A stretch of 64,000 bases of DNA from JAGVSR01 sp963778225 (GTDB lineage Bacteria; Pseudomonadota; Alphaproteobacteria; Rhizobiales; Hyphomicrobiaceae). Positions 52,110-62,210 of the stretch are shown in pieces; position 1 is the stretch's first letter; each line of letters begins with the position of its first letter. The stretch is taken from assembly GCA_963778225.1 (NCBI GenBank), contig CAVZTR010000006.1, forward strand, positions 186,001-250,000, in the 5' to 3' direction. The position numbers and the translations under genes are program-made. The notes below the pieces were generated by a model. It saw only the letters and a program-made list of their open reading frames with translations, did no database searches and was not told the origin of the DNA.

Positions 52110-53024
52110 TCAGTCGATGACGAAGCTGTCGTCTGACTGGCCCTTTTCGCCCACCATCGTCACACTCACAGTCGCGCCTTTGAGAGCGGCCAAATCACTG
52201 GGTGAGGACGTGAAATCCATCTCGAACGTGAGCCGCCCACCTTTTGCGCTGAACGACGCATCCCCGCTTCCCGTTTCCTTCCGCGCCGGCAGGGGCAAAT
52301 ATCGCCCATCGGCAACTGAAACAAACATCGCCGCCGATGCCGGGTCGCCCGGGAACAGGGCCGACAATCGGACGAGCCCCGGCTTGTCCGCCGGACGCTC
52401 GACCTTGAAGTCTGAGGGATCGACCGACTTGCGCTCGGCACCCACCCGGGGCACCGCCGCATACGCCCGCTCCGCATCCGGCCCGGCTGGCGGCAACGGC
52501 GCTGGCGGAATGGCGAGACTGAACGCCGCCTCCGCCGGCACGCACAGCTTCGCGCAGATGCCATAGTTCACCGTCAGCTCAAGCTGCACCGGCGCCTTGG
52601 CGTCGGTCGGTGTGATGCGCAGCGGAAAGATCGCGTACTCCTGATACCCGATGACATCGCCGGCCTTGTCGCTCATCACCTGCGGAACGGGAAACAGAAC
52701 CTCTAGCTTGGTTACGTTCTTCGATTTCGACCACTCGAACTCCGGAGGAATGCCGCCCGCCGTCCCAGGATTGCGCCAGTAGGTTTTCCATCCCTTGTCC
52801 ATCGACATCTCGACGAACGCAGTCACGGTTCCAGGTGCGGCCCCCGGAACATCACCCGCGATCAGCCGTGCACGATGGCGCTCGCCGTCGATCCAGTCCG
52901 TTGCGATGTCCTGTGCAAACGCAGGCTGGGCCACCGCAAGAAAAAACAAGCATCCGAGGCGGAGCAGGAGCCCCGTCATTTCCTGGCATGCGCCAAAGCC
53001 CGGCCATGTTCTGCCTGCAGTCAT
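52110..53024 (-). CDS. DsbD N-terminal-domain-like periplasmic protein
   Basis: 304 aa from the ATG at 53024; the ATG at 52979 also gives a signal peptide. The hydrophobic segment Leu-Leu-Leu-Arg-Leu-Gly-Cys-Leu-Phe-Phe ends Ala-Phe-Ala. The mature part resembles the N-terminal domain of DsbD: Trp-Lys-Thr-Tyr-Trp-Arg-Asn-Pro-Gly, Tyr-Gly-Ile-Cys-Ala-Lys-Leu-Cys-Val-Pro. The Cys-Ala-Lys-Leu-Cys pair fits a redox site. The membrane and thioredoxin domains of full DsbD are absent, so it acts as a stand-alone carrier or folding factor. Confidence 0.85.
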   Translation of the reverse strand: MTAGRTWPGFGACQEMTGLLLRLGCLFFLAVAQPAFAQDIATDWIDGERHRARLIAGDVPGAAPGTVTAFVEMSMDKGWKTYWRNPGTAGGIPPEFEWSKSKNVTKLEVLFPVPQVMSDKAGDVIGYQEYAIFPLRITPTDAKAPVQLELTVNYGICAKLCVPAEAAFSLAIPPAPLPPAGPDAERAYAAVPRVGAERKSVDPSDFKVERPADKPGLVRLSALFPGDPASAAMFVSVADGRYLPLPARKETGSGDASFSAKGGRLTFEMDFTSSPSDLAALKGATVSVTMVGEKGQSDDSFVID

Positions 53025-53147
53025 GTTGATCTCATCGCTCACTGGCCGGCCAAATTATCGGCTACGTACAGAAAATCAGCCTAACGCACCACGTCGGCGC
53101 ATTCGAGACCCTTCACAGAACGGCCCCTGATCCACTAGATTGAAAGA

Positions 53148-53762
53148 ATGAAAATGCCTAAGTCCAAGCGCTCGCCGGGCCAAGGCACGACCCTCGAGGG
53201 GCAGTTGCTGGTGGCCATGCCCATCATGACCGACAAGCGGTTTGCTCGCTCGGTGATCTACATGTGCGCCCATTCCAAGGACGGCGCGATGGGCCTCATC
53301 ATCAATCACCGCGCCGACCACATCACCTTTCCCGATTTGCTCGACCGCCTTGGCATCATTCCCAAAGGCGCCGGCGATACCATCGCCTCCGACTATCTCG
53401 ACCGAGAGGTGCACTCCGGCGGTCCGGTTGAAACGGGCCGCGGGTTTGTTCTCCACACCGCCGATTATCATGCGACCGACAGCACGCTGGAGATCGCAGG
53501 CGGCGTCAGTCTGACCGCGACCATCGACATATTGAAGGCAATTGCGATCGGACGTGGACCGCAGCGCTCGATCCTGGCGCTTGGCTACGCCGGCTGGTCA
53601 CCGGGGCAGCTCGAAAGCGAAATACAAGCCAATGGCTGGCTCAACTGCCCTGCCGATCCCGACATCGTTTTCGAAACCGATCTCGATCTGAAATACGAGA
53701 AAGCGCTCGCCAAGATCGGTGTGAACCCGTCGTTCCTGGTGTCCGAAGCCGGACACTGCTGA
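53148..53762 (+). CDS. yqgE: YqgE/AlgH family protein (UPF0301)
   Basis: 204 aa. Family motifs Gly-Gln-Leu-Leu-Val-Ala-Met-Pro, Ser-Val-Ile-Tyr-Met-Cys-Ala-His, Gly-Leu-Ile-Ile-Asn, Gly-Gly-Pro-Val, and Gly-Tyr-Ala-Gly-Trp-Ser-Pro-Gly-Gln-Leu near 148 are all present. The biochemical role is not established; in Pseudomonas AlgH affects alginate and is linked to thiol biology. The start is probably 53148; a second ATG follows two codons later. Divergent from the DsbD-N-like gene. Confidence 0.92.
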   Translation: MKMPKSKRSPGQGTTLEGQLLVAMPIMTDKRFARSVIYMCAHSKDGAMGLIINHRADHITFPDLLDRLGIIPKGAGDTIASDYLDREVHSGGPVETGRGFVLHTADYHATDSTLEIAGGVSLTATIDILKAIAIGRGPQRSILALGYAGWSPGQLESEIQANGWLNCPADPDIVFETDLDLKYEKALAKIGVNPSFLVSEAGHC

Positions 53763-53789
53763 AGCGCTCCACCTGAACTGAAGTCTTAC

Positions 53790-56700
53790 TCACTCCGCCG
53801 CGTCGGAATCCGGCTTGTTTGCTGCACTGGGTGGCGGAGACACGCCGGCGAGGCGCTGCAAGCTTGCTGCGATGTTGGGCGGCAGCTTGTCGTAATTGGG
53901 CAGCGGACGCGCGGGCGTTGCCGGTCTTGGCGCGGACGGCGCAGCGGCTTGGACGGGGCGAGGCTGTGGTGGTGGTGCCGGCTGAAGTGACGGCCCCGCC
54001 GTGGCGAAGGGCGCTGACAAGTTAGCCGGAGGTGGCCCGGCCCCAGGGCCGCCTTGCGGGGGCTGCTGTGCAGCCGCCTCGGTCGTGAATGGCAGTGGCG
54101 GCATCAGCCCGGACAAAGGCGACTCCCGCTCTTCATTCGCAGCACTATGGAACGGCGGCGACGGATAGGCGTCCTGCCCTTGCGGCGCGGTCATCACTGG
54201 CATCGGCTGCGGCGGGGGTACCGGCGCCTGAGACGGTGCACCCGTCTGTGGCGCGAAAGGCGCCACGAAAGGCGGCGGCGCATCGAAGGCTGGCTGCGGC
54301 GCTGGTCCTGTTCCGGAAGCAAATTGGGGCGCGGACCCAAGATTTGGCGGAGGCGGAGACGCGGCGGCAGGCATCGGCCCCCGCGGGCGCACATGGGCCT
54401 TCGCCAATGCCGGCCGACGTAGCGGTTCGGTTACCGGATCTTGAGTGCGGACTGGAGGCGGCATCGGCGGCGGCTGTGCAGCCGGTGGCCCCTGCCAACG
54501 CGGCGGCCATAGCCGGCACGGCTTCGCGCTCCTGCGGTGCACCGACGGCAGCGTCCGCGATCGCATCCGCCGTCTGCGGCGCCTCGTCCGGAGCCTTCTT
54601 GCGAACGGCGGCGCGGAATAGCCCGCGCGGTTGGATGCGACGCTCCGACTTCCGCACGAGCTTCAACAGCTGCAGAACATCGCGCTCGCTGATCGGATCT
54701 CCGTAATAGAACCCTTGGCCGTACTCGCATTCGATCGAACGCAGGTATCCGACATCCTCGTCGGTCTCCACGCCCTGCACGATGACCTTGCGGCCCAGTT
54801 CGTGTGTCATCGCCGTGACCGCCCTCAGCATTCCGCTGGCGGTCGCATCAGAGCCGTTGTTGCCGTCGAGAAGTGCCCGATCGATGCGCACTGATTCGAA
54901 CGGCAGTCGCCCGAGGTAGATGATCGACGAATACCCGACACAGAAGTCGTCGAGCACGAGTTCCGCCCCGGCACTGCGCAGCCACTCCAGCGTCTCACCC
55001 GAATGCTCGGGATTGTCCATCACCATCGCCTCGGGCACGCCCAGCTTCAGCGATCCCTTGGCGACCGCGTGCCGCGATAGCGACTGTCGGATATCCTGCG
55101 CCACGTTCTGGTCGATCTTCATCACGGGCGGCAGATTGAAGTTCACGAAGAGCGCGTTGTCCACGCGCGGCAGTTCCTTCTGCCACTGCGCGCAATCCTT
55201 CAGCGCTTGTGCCAACGCCACCTGAACCGTCCGCACCAGGAGATCCGCCGAGCTCTCGCTCTCCAAGTATCCAAAGGGATTGATCAGGCCGTGCTTCGGG
55301 TGATCCCAGCGCACCATCGCCTCGAACCCGGCGAGTTCTTCCATCGGCATGTAAACGATCGGCTGATAGAGAACCTTGATCTGGTTCTTCTCAACCGCCT
55401 TGCGGATTTCCGCATCGATCACCGCGCGCTCGTCCATCTGCTGGCGCATCTCGGGCCGGAAGATCTCGATGCGATCCGCTCCCCCGCGCTTGGCGCGGTA
55501 CATTGCGGTTTCCGCCTCGCGCAAGAGTTCCCGATCGTCCGCTTGATGGCCGTCGAAGATCGCAATTCCAACCGACCCCGTGAGCACGATCTCTTGCCCA
55601 GCCAGCTTGATCGGCGAGCGCAAGCTTCTGCGCACGCGCTCGGCAAGCCCCGCCAGTTCCTGCGCCGGCCGTTCCTTCAGCAGGAGAATGGCGAACCGAT
55701 CGCCACCGGCCCGCGCCAATGTATCTTCCGGCTCAAGGTGACGTTGAATTCTCCGCGCAATGGTCAGCAGCAGACTGTCCCCGACCACCACGCCGTAGGA
55801 TGCATTCACCGTTTTGAACTTGTCGACGTCGATGAACAGAACCGTCGGCCGAATGTTGGGCTCTGCACGCGCCCGCTGCATTGCGATCGAGAGACGGTCC
55901 TCCAAAAGCTGCTTGTTCGGCAGGCCCGTCAGCGAGCACTTCACCGCGTCCGTCATCAGACGCTCTTGCGCCCGCTTCGTATCCGTCACGTCGCGCAACA
56001 GACCGACGCTCTTCACCGTCCGCCCGTCTTGGCTCGGGATCGACGACGCCTCGACTTCAAACCAGCGATACGAGTTGTCGGCGTGCCTGAGCCGGAACAC
56101 GCAGCGCATCTGTCCGTCGTTGCGTTCTTCATTCGAGACGAGCGACAGCCGAAACCGCTCCCGATCCGCCGGATGAATATGCCGGCAAAAATCGTCGACC
56201 TTGGTGTTGAGTTCGCCTGGATTGAGCCCCAGCGCGGCTTCCACGACGCCGCTGACCTTCACCTCGTTGCGCCTCGCGCTCCACTCCCAGACGCCCGCAC
56301 CGGCCGCCTCGACGGCCACCGACCGCAACTGCAATTCCGTCGGCGACGTCCCATAAAGTGGCTCGAGCGACTTGAACGCGAATTGGGTAACGGTGAACCC
56401 GATCAGCAGGACGATCAGCACGAGACCGGCGACGAGCCCAGACACCACCATGTCGCCCGCCAACTGCCCCGTCAGCGTCACCGCCGTCCCGAAACACCAT
56501 ACGACGAACAACAGCCACGTCGGGATCAGCGCCAAGGCCCGGTCCTGGCCGCGCAACGCAAGAAACAGCGTCACCATCATCCCCGCGCCGGCAAGCACCC
56601 CGAACGACAGCCGCGCAAAGGTCGATGCCAGTCGCGGATCAATCACGGCCACGGCCACGAGCGCCAGTTGCGCCACAATCCACACGCTGAACAGCATCCG

Positions 56701-57531
56701 CGCGAGCCCATGCCACAGCGGAATGCGGAGGAAGAAATAGATGAACAGAACGAGGCTCGCCGCCATCGACGCTTCCGTCGCCGCGCGATAGACCGCGTTG
56801 TTCTCGGCTTTCAGCTGGAACAGCTTATGAAAGAAGCCGAAGTCTACGCACAGGTAGCCGAGCACGCACCACGCCACCAGCGCCGCCGCCGGAAAGATCA
56901 CCTTGTGGTTGGCAGCGAAAATGGCTGTCAAAAAAATCGCCAATAGGCCGGTCAGGCCCAGCATGACACCATTGAAAAGCTGCCGTTCGCGGACTTTCAA
57001 TTCGTAGTCGAGCGGCTTCCAAACGAAGATCCGCGCGAACCGCTCCGACGACAGCTCCGCCACATACGTGATCGTCTGCCCTGGCTCCAGCGTGATGCGA
57101 AAGAGGTCCGCTCGATCACTGTCGATGCGTTCAGGCACGAACCCGATCGATGGCGTCACCGCCTCGATGCGCCGCGCGTCGAGGTCCGGCCACACCACAC
57201 CCGATCCGATGATCGTGTACCGGTCCGCCGAAATCCACCGCTCCACCGCCACTTCGGTCGGATTGTTGAGCGCAAAAACCATCCAGCTTGGATTGGTGCC
57301 GGGTGTCACCGCCCGCACCGAAAGCCTGCCGGTCGTCCCGTCTGCGTTGGCGGCCGTTTCGATTTGCAGACTGTCGCCGCGTCCCTCGTACAATTCCCCG
57401 CGCGTGGTGATCTCGATGCGCCCTTGATCCGGCGCCAGCGTGATCGCATCCAATGCGTGCACACGCTGACTGGATGCCGCGATGCCGACCATAATTGCAA
57501 CCAGGGCGACAAGGCGCGCGATGAGGGTCAA
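53790..57531 (-). CDS. Membrane PAS-GGDEF-EAL protein with degenerate sites and a frameshift
   Basis: The main frame from TTG 57531 (GGGAGG 6 nt upstream, overlapping the GNAT stop) gives a signal peptide, extracytoplasmic domain ~25-165, about seven membrane helices (~185-385), PAS ~400-520, GGDEF ~530-690 and EAL ~705-955. The GGDEF motif reads Gly-Gly-Asp-Arg-Phe and the EAL motif Glu-Ala-Met; the Lys of Lys-Ile-Asp and the Glu of Ala-Glu-Gly-Val-Glu are Arg and Gln. Turnover of c-di-GMP is doubtful; a binding or docking role is plausible. Near 54490 the frame should shift by one to give a Pro-rich tail ending at 53790 with Leu-Pro-Pro-Asn-Ile-Ala-Ala-Ser-Leu-Gln. Without the shift it runs to 54145 as Arg/Ala-rich nonsense. 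Confidence 0.88.
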
Positions 57532-58124
57532 GCACGACCTCCCGCGTCGGAGGGCGCCACCAGTCCGAACAGCAGGTGGTCGCGCCACACGCCGTCAATC
57601 CTCAAATAATCCCGCGCAAACCCCTCGTGCACGAACCCGTTGCGTTCCAGGACGCGAATGGAAGCGGTATTCGCCGGCTGGGTCGCCGCCTCGAGCCGGT
57701 GCAGCCGCAGCACGTCAAAGGCAAATCGAATGGTCGCGTGCACGGCATCCGCCATGTACCCGCGCCGCAACTCCGACCGTCCCAGCCAGTATCCGACCGA
57801 TGCAGACTGCGTGACCCCGCGCTGCACATTCGTGAGCGCAATCCCACCGACGAGCCGCTCATCTGCCGCGTCGAACACCAGAAACGCATAACCCTGATCC
57901 GCCCGTGCCTCGCGCTGATAATGGCGGACCCGCCGCTTGAACGCCGGCTTCGTCAGATCATCTCGCGGCCAGGTCGGCTCCCATGGCTGGAGATGCGCAC
58001 GGCTCTCCGCCCGAAGCTCCGCCCAGGGGCCGTAGTCCGAGACCTGCGGCGCTCGCAAGATCACCCGCTCGCCGCGAACGGCGGTCGGCACATCTGAAAC
58101 GAGGCTCGATCTCAGGAAGGCCAT
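57528..58124 (-). CDS. rimJ: GNAT N-acetyltransferase, RimJ-like
   Basis: 198 aa. ATG at 58124 with AGGA 10 nt upstream. Motifs: Val-Arg-Gly-Glu-Arg-Val-Ile-Leu-Arg-Ala-Pro at the start, Gly-Tyr-Trp-Leu-Gly in the middle, and the acetyl-CoA loop Arg-Arg-Gly-Tyr-Met-Ala-Asp-Ala, then Asn-Thr-Ala-Ser-Ile-Arg-Val-Leu-Glu-Arg-Asn-Gly-Phe. RimJ acetylates the N-terminus of ribosomal protein S5; related enzymes have other targets. It overlaps the downstream gene's TTG start by 4 bp. Confidence 0.85.
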   Translation of the reverse strand: MAFLRSSLVSDVPTAVRGERVILRAPQVSDYGPWAELRAESRAHLQPWEPTWPRDDLTKPAFKRRVRHYQREARADQGYAFLVFDAADERLVGGIALTNVQRGVTQSASVGYWLGRSELRRGYMADAVHATIRFAFDVLRLHRLEAATQPANTASIRVLERNGFVHEGFARDYLRIDGVWRDHLLFGLVAPSDAGGRA

Positions 58125-58146
58125 GGGTTGCGTGTCCTGCCGATCC

Positions 58147-59418
58147 TCAAGCAACGCGCGCAAGCCGGTCACCGGCCCGCGACGCAAGATCATCGCTCTT
58201 TCGGCCCGCGCCGACAACGGCCACGGACACGTCCTTCCGCCGTAAACGCTGCGCAACATTAGTAACTTCAGCAGCCGTGACACGATCCACGGCCGCCAGA
58301 ATGTCCGATGTCAGCAGCACGCGCCCATGCAGGAGCATCTGCCGGGCCATCTGTTCGGCGCGCGCAGAACTGGATTCGAGGCTCATCATCAGCCCGGCTT
58401 TGAGCTGCGCCTTGGCTCGCGCCACTTCCGCATCTTTGGGACCGGCGTCCGCCATGCGATCGAGTTCGTCGCTCACCACGTTGATCAGCTCCCCAACCAT
58501 GCCGGCCCCTGTCGCCGCATGCACGGCGAAAAGCCCGGTGTCCTTCAATCCCCACGCCGACGAATAGATCGCGTAACACAGGCCCCGGCGCTCCCGGACC
58601 TCCTGAAACAAGCGCGATGACATCCCGCCACCCAGGAGCCCCGACAGCACCTGCGCGGCAAAAAACTCGTCTTCCCGATACGAAGGCGCCTCAAACCCCA
58701 GAACGAGATGCGCCTGTTCGAACTTGCGTGGGCTCGACCGTACGCCGCCCGTGTACGACGCCGGTTCTTCCGCCCCCGGCCCAGCGTTAGACAGCCCGCC
58801 GAATAGGGCTTCAGCGTGGCGGACGGCATCTTCGTGGCGGATAGCGCCTGCCCCGGCCAGAACCATGCCTTTCGGATGATATCGCTCGGCGAGGAAGTCC
58901 TTCAGCTTGTTGCGGGAAATCGATTTGACGCTCTTCGGCGTCCCCAGGATCGTGCGGCCGGCCGGCTGGTTCGGAAAGGCCGCGTCGTGCACCAGATCGA
59001 ACGCAATGTCGTCCGGACTGTCGAGCGTCCCGGCGATCTCCTGCAGGATCACCTCGCGCTCTTTTTCCAGTTCCTCGTCCGCGAAGGTGGAGTTCTGCAG
59101 AATGTCCGCGACAATCCCCAGCGCCACCCCCTCGTCACCCTTGAGAACGCGCGCGAAATAGGCCGTCGACTCCAGCCCCGTGGCGGCGTTGAGTTCTCCT
59201 CCCACCGCCTCGATCTCCTCCGCGATATCCTGGGTTGACCGGGTCGCGGTGCCCTTGAACGCCATGTGTTCGAGGAGATGCGAGAGCCCGTGCTCATCCT
59301 CGCGCTCATGCCGCGCCCCGGCATCCACCCACACCCCGAGCGCACTCGTCTCCAGATGGGGCGTCGACTCGGTCACGATGATCAGACCATTGGCGAGCCG
59401 CGTAACTTCAGCGCTCAT
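58147..59418 (-). CDS. M16-family zinc peptidase
   Basis: 423 aa. Inverted zinc site His-Leu-Leu-Glu-His near residue 47, with the distal Glu in Leu-Glu-Lys-Glu-Arg-Glu-Val-Ile-Leu-Gln-Glu near 118. The second half is the M16 inactive repeat with Gly-Gly-Gly-Met-Ser-Ser-Arg-Leu-Phe-Gln-Glu-Val-Arg-Glu. Related to mitochondrial processing peptidase beta; the bacterial substrate is unknown. Its ATG overlaps the thrC stop (ATGA), which puts it in the thrC operon. Confidence 0.93.
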   Translation of the reverse strand: MSAEVTRLANGLIIVTESTPHLETSALGVWVDAGARHEREDEHGLSHLLEHMAFKGTATRSTQDIAEEIEAVGGELNAATGLESTAYFARVLKGDEGVALGIVADILQNSTFADEELEKEREVILQEIAGTLDSPDDIAFDLVHDAAFPNQPAGRTILGTPKSVKSISRNKLKDFLAERYHPKGMVLAGAGAIRHEDAVRHAEALFGGLSNAGPGAEEPASYTGGVRSSPRKFEQAHLVLGFEAPSYREDEFFAAQVLSGLLGGGMSSRLFQEVRERRGLCYAIYSSAWGLKDTGLFAVHAATGAGMVGELINVVSDELDRMADAGPKDAEVARAKAQLKAGLMMSLESSSARAEQMARQMLLHGRVLLTSDILAAVDRVTAAEVTNVAQRLRRKDVSVAVVGAGRKSDDLASRAGDRLARVA

Positions 59419-60833
59419 GCGGGCGCTCCCGCCGAGCGCGAAACCTGTTCCACGTAGGTTTGGATTTCCTTCAAATCGTTGCCGAGCACGGGATAGCGTT
59501 CGGCGTCGGTCATCAGCGACGAGAGCCGCGCCGGCAGCCCTGGCCGCATCCCCGTGATCGCCTCCATCGCGTCCGGGAACTTTGCCGGATGCGCGGTCGC
59601 CAGGATCACCCGCGCCGTGTCGTCCGGCACGCGACCCTCAAGCGCCGTCTTGGCGGCGTGAACCCCACACGCGGTGTGCGGATCGAGCACGTACCCGGCC
59701 GACGCCAGCGTATCGCGGATCGTCGCGGCAACCTCCTCCTCGCTGGCCGCACGCGCGACGAAGTCCCGGCGCACGCCCGCAACCTGCTCCTCACTGAGCT
59801 CAAATCGCCGTCCTTGCGCCAGCATCTGCATTTGCCGCGCAACGAGGTCCGCATCGCCACCTGACGCCTCGAACAGATACCGTTCGAAGTTCGATGAAAT
59901 CTGAATGTCCATCGACGGCGACGACGTAGCCATCACGCCGCGCATCTCATAGACGCCGGTCTCCAACGTCCGCGGCAGGATGTCGTTCTGGTTAGAGCCG
60001 ATCACGAGGAGTTCGATCGGCAGACCCATCCGGCGTGCGACGTGACCCGCAAAGATATCGCCGAAATTGCCCGTCGGAACCGAGAACGCGACCTTACGAT
60101 GCGGCGCGCCGAGTGCCGCCGCCGCGACGAAGTAATACGACACCTGCGCGACGATGCGCCCCCAGTTGATCGAGTTGACGCCCGAGAGGCTCACCCGGTC
60201 GCGGAAAGCGTGATCGTTGAACATCGCCTTCACGAGCGCTTGGCAGTCGTCGAACGTCCCCTTCACCGCCACCGCGTGGACGCTCTTCTCCGTCGGCGTC
60301 GTCATCATCCGCCGCTGTACGTCGGAAACGCGCCCATCCGGAAAGAGGATCACGACATCCACCCGTTCCGATGACCGGAATGCCTCGATCGCCGCCCCGC
60401 CCGTATCGCCTGACGTGGCGCCCACGATGGTCGCCCGTTGCCCACGTTTGGCCAGCACATGGTCCATCAGCCGCGCGAGCAACTGCATGGCGACGTCCTT
60501 GAACGCCAGCGTCGGTCCGTGAAACAGCTCCAGCACGAATGTCTGCGGATCAATCTGCACCAGCGGCGTCGTCGCCGGATGCCCAAAGCTCGCATACGCC
60601 TCGTCCGCCATCGCACGCAACTGGGGCCGCGTCAGCGTTCCGCCGGTGAACGGCAGAATGACCTCCACCGCGACCTCTGCGAACGGCCGCCCGGCAAATG
60701 AAGCAATCATCTCGCGCGAGAGCTGGGGCCACTGATCAGGCAGATACAGTCCGCCGTCGCGGGCGAGGCCGGCCAGTAGCACGTCCTCGAAGCCGAGAAC
60801 GGGCGCACGGCCTCTGGTGGAGATGTAATTCAC
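59415..60833 (-). CDS. thrC: Threonine synthase
   Basis: 472 aa PLP enzyme converting O-phosphohomoserine to threonine. Begins with Asn-Tyr-Ile-Ser-Thr-Arg-Gly; PLP lysine in Leu-Ala-Phe-Lys-Asp-Val near 113; phosphate loop Ala-Thr-Ser-Gly-Asp-Thr-Gly near 143. GTG start. Open sequence upstream to 61226 is not conserved. Its substrate comes from thrB at 50038, which is not linked here. Confidence 0.95.
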   Translation of the reverse strand: MNYISTRGRAPVLGFEDVLLAGLARDGGLYLPDQWPQLSREMIASFAGRPFAEVAVEVILPFTGGTLTRPQLRAMADEAYASFGHPATTPLVQIDPQTFVLELFHGPTLAFKDVAMQLLARLMDHVLAKRGQRATIVGATSGDTGGAAIEAFRSSERVDVVILFPDGRVSDVQRRMMTTPTEKSVHAVAVKGTFDDCQALVKAMFNDHAFRDRVSLSGVNSINWGRIVAQVSYYFVAAAALGAPHRKVAFSVPTGNFGDIFAGHVARRMGLPIELLVIGSNQNDILPRTLETGVYEMRGVMATSSPSMDIQISSNFERYLFEASGGDADLVARQMQMLAQGRRFELSEEQVAGVRRDFVARAASEEEVAATIRDTLASAGYVLDPHTACGVHAAKTALEGRVPDDTARVILATAHPAKFPDAMEAITGMRPGLPARLSSLMTDAERYPVLGNDLKEIQTYVEQVSRSAGAPA

Positions 60834-60976
60834 GTTCGTCAAACTCTCGTCAGCCCGAGGAATGGGAAGGGTCAGGAAGGGAGGTGCACGCAGCGACACG
60901 GCGGTGCAGATCGCATGCACGACCCTAAGCCCCGGGCGCGACGCGAACAAGTGCGGCGGACGATCGGTTGTACCGG

Positions 60977-61735
60977 CTAATCTGTCCGCCTCAACCGGCC
61001 GATGGCGTAGGTCGCGTACACCGCCACAAGCGCTGCCGCCAACCCGAACCACGTCAACGCATATTCGAGATGCCGGTTGGTAAGTTTCAGCTCCGTCATC
61101 CCGCCCTTCGGCCAGCCTCCAGGCGCCGCTCCCTCTGCATCGACAAAGAGTGGAACAACTTTGGTCGGCCGCGATCCTGCCGGATAGGATGCAGCAATCA
61201 TCCCCTCGAAATCCCGCCAGAACCAAAGGTTCCCTTTTGGATCGTTGTCGGGGACGAAACGGGCGTGAAGCCCAGGCAGCCGAATAAGCCCGGTCACCTC
61301 CGTCTCGCCGTCGATCTGTCCCTCTGCACGCGTGCGCGGATCCTTCAGTTGCTCCGGCACGAACCCACGATTGACGATCAGCGTCGCCTGCGTCGATGCG
61401 ATGACGAACGGCGTGTACACCTGATACCCCGGCCCGAGTTGAGCGTTGGGTGCGTACAGATACATTTCCTTGTCGTTGACATACCGCCCACGCATCGAGA
61501 CGTGCTTGTACTCCAGGTCATTCCACCCGGCGGGGAGGTGCCCGGCCGCTTCATCGAGCGCCTGATCGATGGGAACGGCCGGCGCAGAAGCGCGCTCGGC
61601 GATGGCCGTCAGCAAGCCTTCCTTCCACGCGAGCCGATCGAGCTGCCAGAAGCCGAGCCCGATCAGGAGCGGCAGGGACAGCGCCACCATCATAGTCGGC
61701 ACAAGAAGTTTGGTTTCGCGCAGTCGAGCCAGCAT
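60977..61735 (-). CDS. surf1: SURF1-family cytochrome oxidase assembly protein
   Basis: 252 aa. Two membrane helices at the ends (~13-30 and ~226-244) and a periplasmic domain between. SURF1 marks: Gly-Phe-Trp-Gln-Leu-Asp-Arg-Leu near 27, Tyr-Val-Asn-Asp-Lys, Val-Asn-Arg-Gly-Phe-Val-Pro near 130 and Asn-Arg-His-Leu-Glu-Tyr-Ala-Leu-Thr-Trp-Phe. It assists heme a insertion into subunit I. ATG at 61735 is taken. Confidence 0.93.
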   Translation of the reverse strand: MLARLRETKLLVPTMMVALSLPLLIGLGFWQLDRLAWKEGLLTAIAERASAPAVPIDQALDEAAGHLPAGWNDLEYKHVSMRGRYVNDKEMYLYAPNAQLGPGYQVYTPFVIASTQATLIVNRGFVPEQLKDPRTRAEGQIDGETEVTGLIRLPGLHARFVPDNDPKGNLWFWRDFEGMIAASYPAGSRPTKVVPLFVDAEGAAPGGWPKGGMTELKLTNRHLEYALTWFGLAAALVAVYATYAIGRLRRTD

Positions 61736-61764
61736 CCGGCGATTGATCCTCTCCACGCCGGCCC

Positions 61765-62130
61765 TCAGCGGACGAGGCGCCCTTCCTCGGCTTTGTGCTT
61801 GTACTGCAGCGCAATCAGGAGGGCTTTCAAAAACCGCAACAGCCCAAGCGCAATGAGCGGCGTCAGAAGCCCCCAAAGTACGACATGCTGCCAAACCGGC
61901 GGGTTGAAAGTGAACTCAAACCAAAGCGCCGCCCCGAGCACGACGAACCCGAGAATGAAAATCGCAAACACCGCCGGCCCGTCGCCCGTATCGATAAACG
62001 CGTAATCGAGACCGCAATGGCTACAGTTCTCGCGCAGCACGAGGACCTGACGAAACAGCGGCCCCTGACCGCATCGCGGACATCGCGCCAATGTCGCGCT
62101 GCGCATCACCGATGATTTTGTTTCGGGCAT
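61765..62130 (-). CDS. DUF983 membrane protein
   Basis: 121 aa. A zinc-ribbon-like Cys-Pro-Arg-Cys near 17 and Cys-Ser-His-Cys near 36, then two membrane helices (~53-72 and ~82-102). DUF983 genes sit among cytochrome oxidase genes in this order, here between ctaE and surf1, which suggests a role in oxidase assembly not yet defined. Confidence 0.88.
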   Translation of the reverse strand: MPETKSSVMRSATLARCPRCGQGPLFRQVLVLRENCSHCGLDYAFIDTGDGPAVFAIFILGFVVLGAALWFEFTFNPPVWQHVVLWGLLTPLIALGLLRFLKALLIALQYKHKAEEGRLVR

Positions 62131-62156
62131 GGCTGTCCATGTTCCTCAAGCGCTAA

Positions 62157-62178
62157 GGGCGGCCCTGACGAGCCGCCC
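62157..62178 (-). other. Hairpin between ctaE and DUF983
   Basis: Stem GGGCGGC/GCCGCCC around an 8-nt loop. The minus-strand tail is only weakly T-rich, so it may act as a leaky terminator after ctaE. Confidence 0.5.
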
Positions 62179-62210
62179 TCAACAATATCACAACCTGAAG
62201 TCCGCTGCCG

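Noticed and set aside
55207..56946. Open frame of about 580 codons opposite the GGDEF-EAL gene
   Set aside because: Arg/His/Gln-rich with no domain; antisense shadow.
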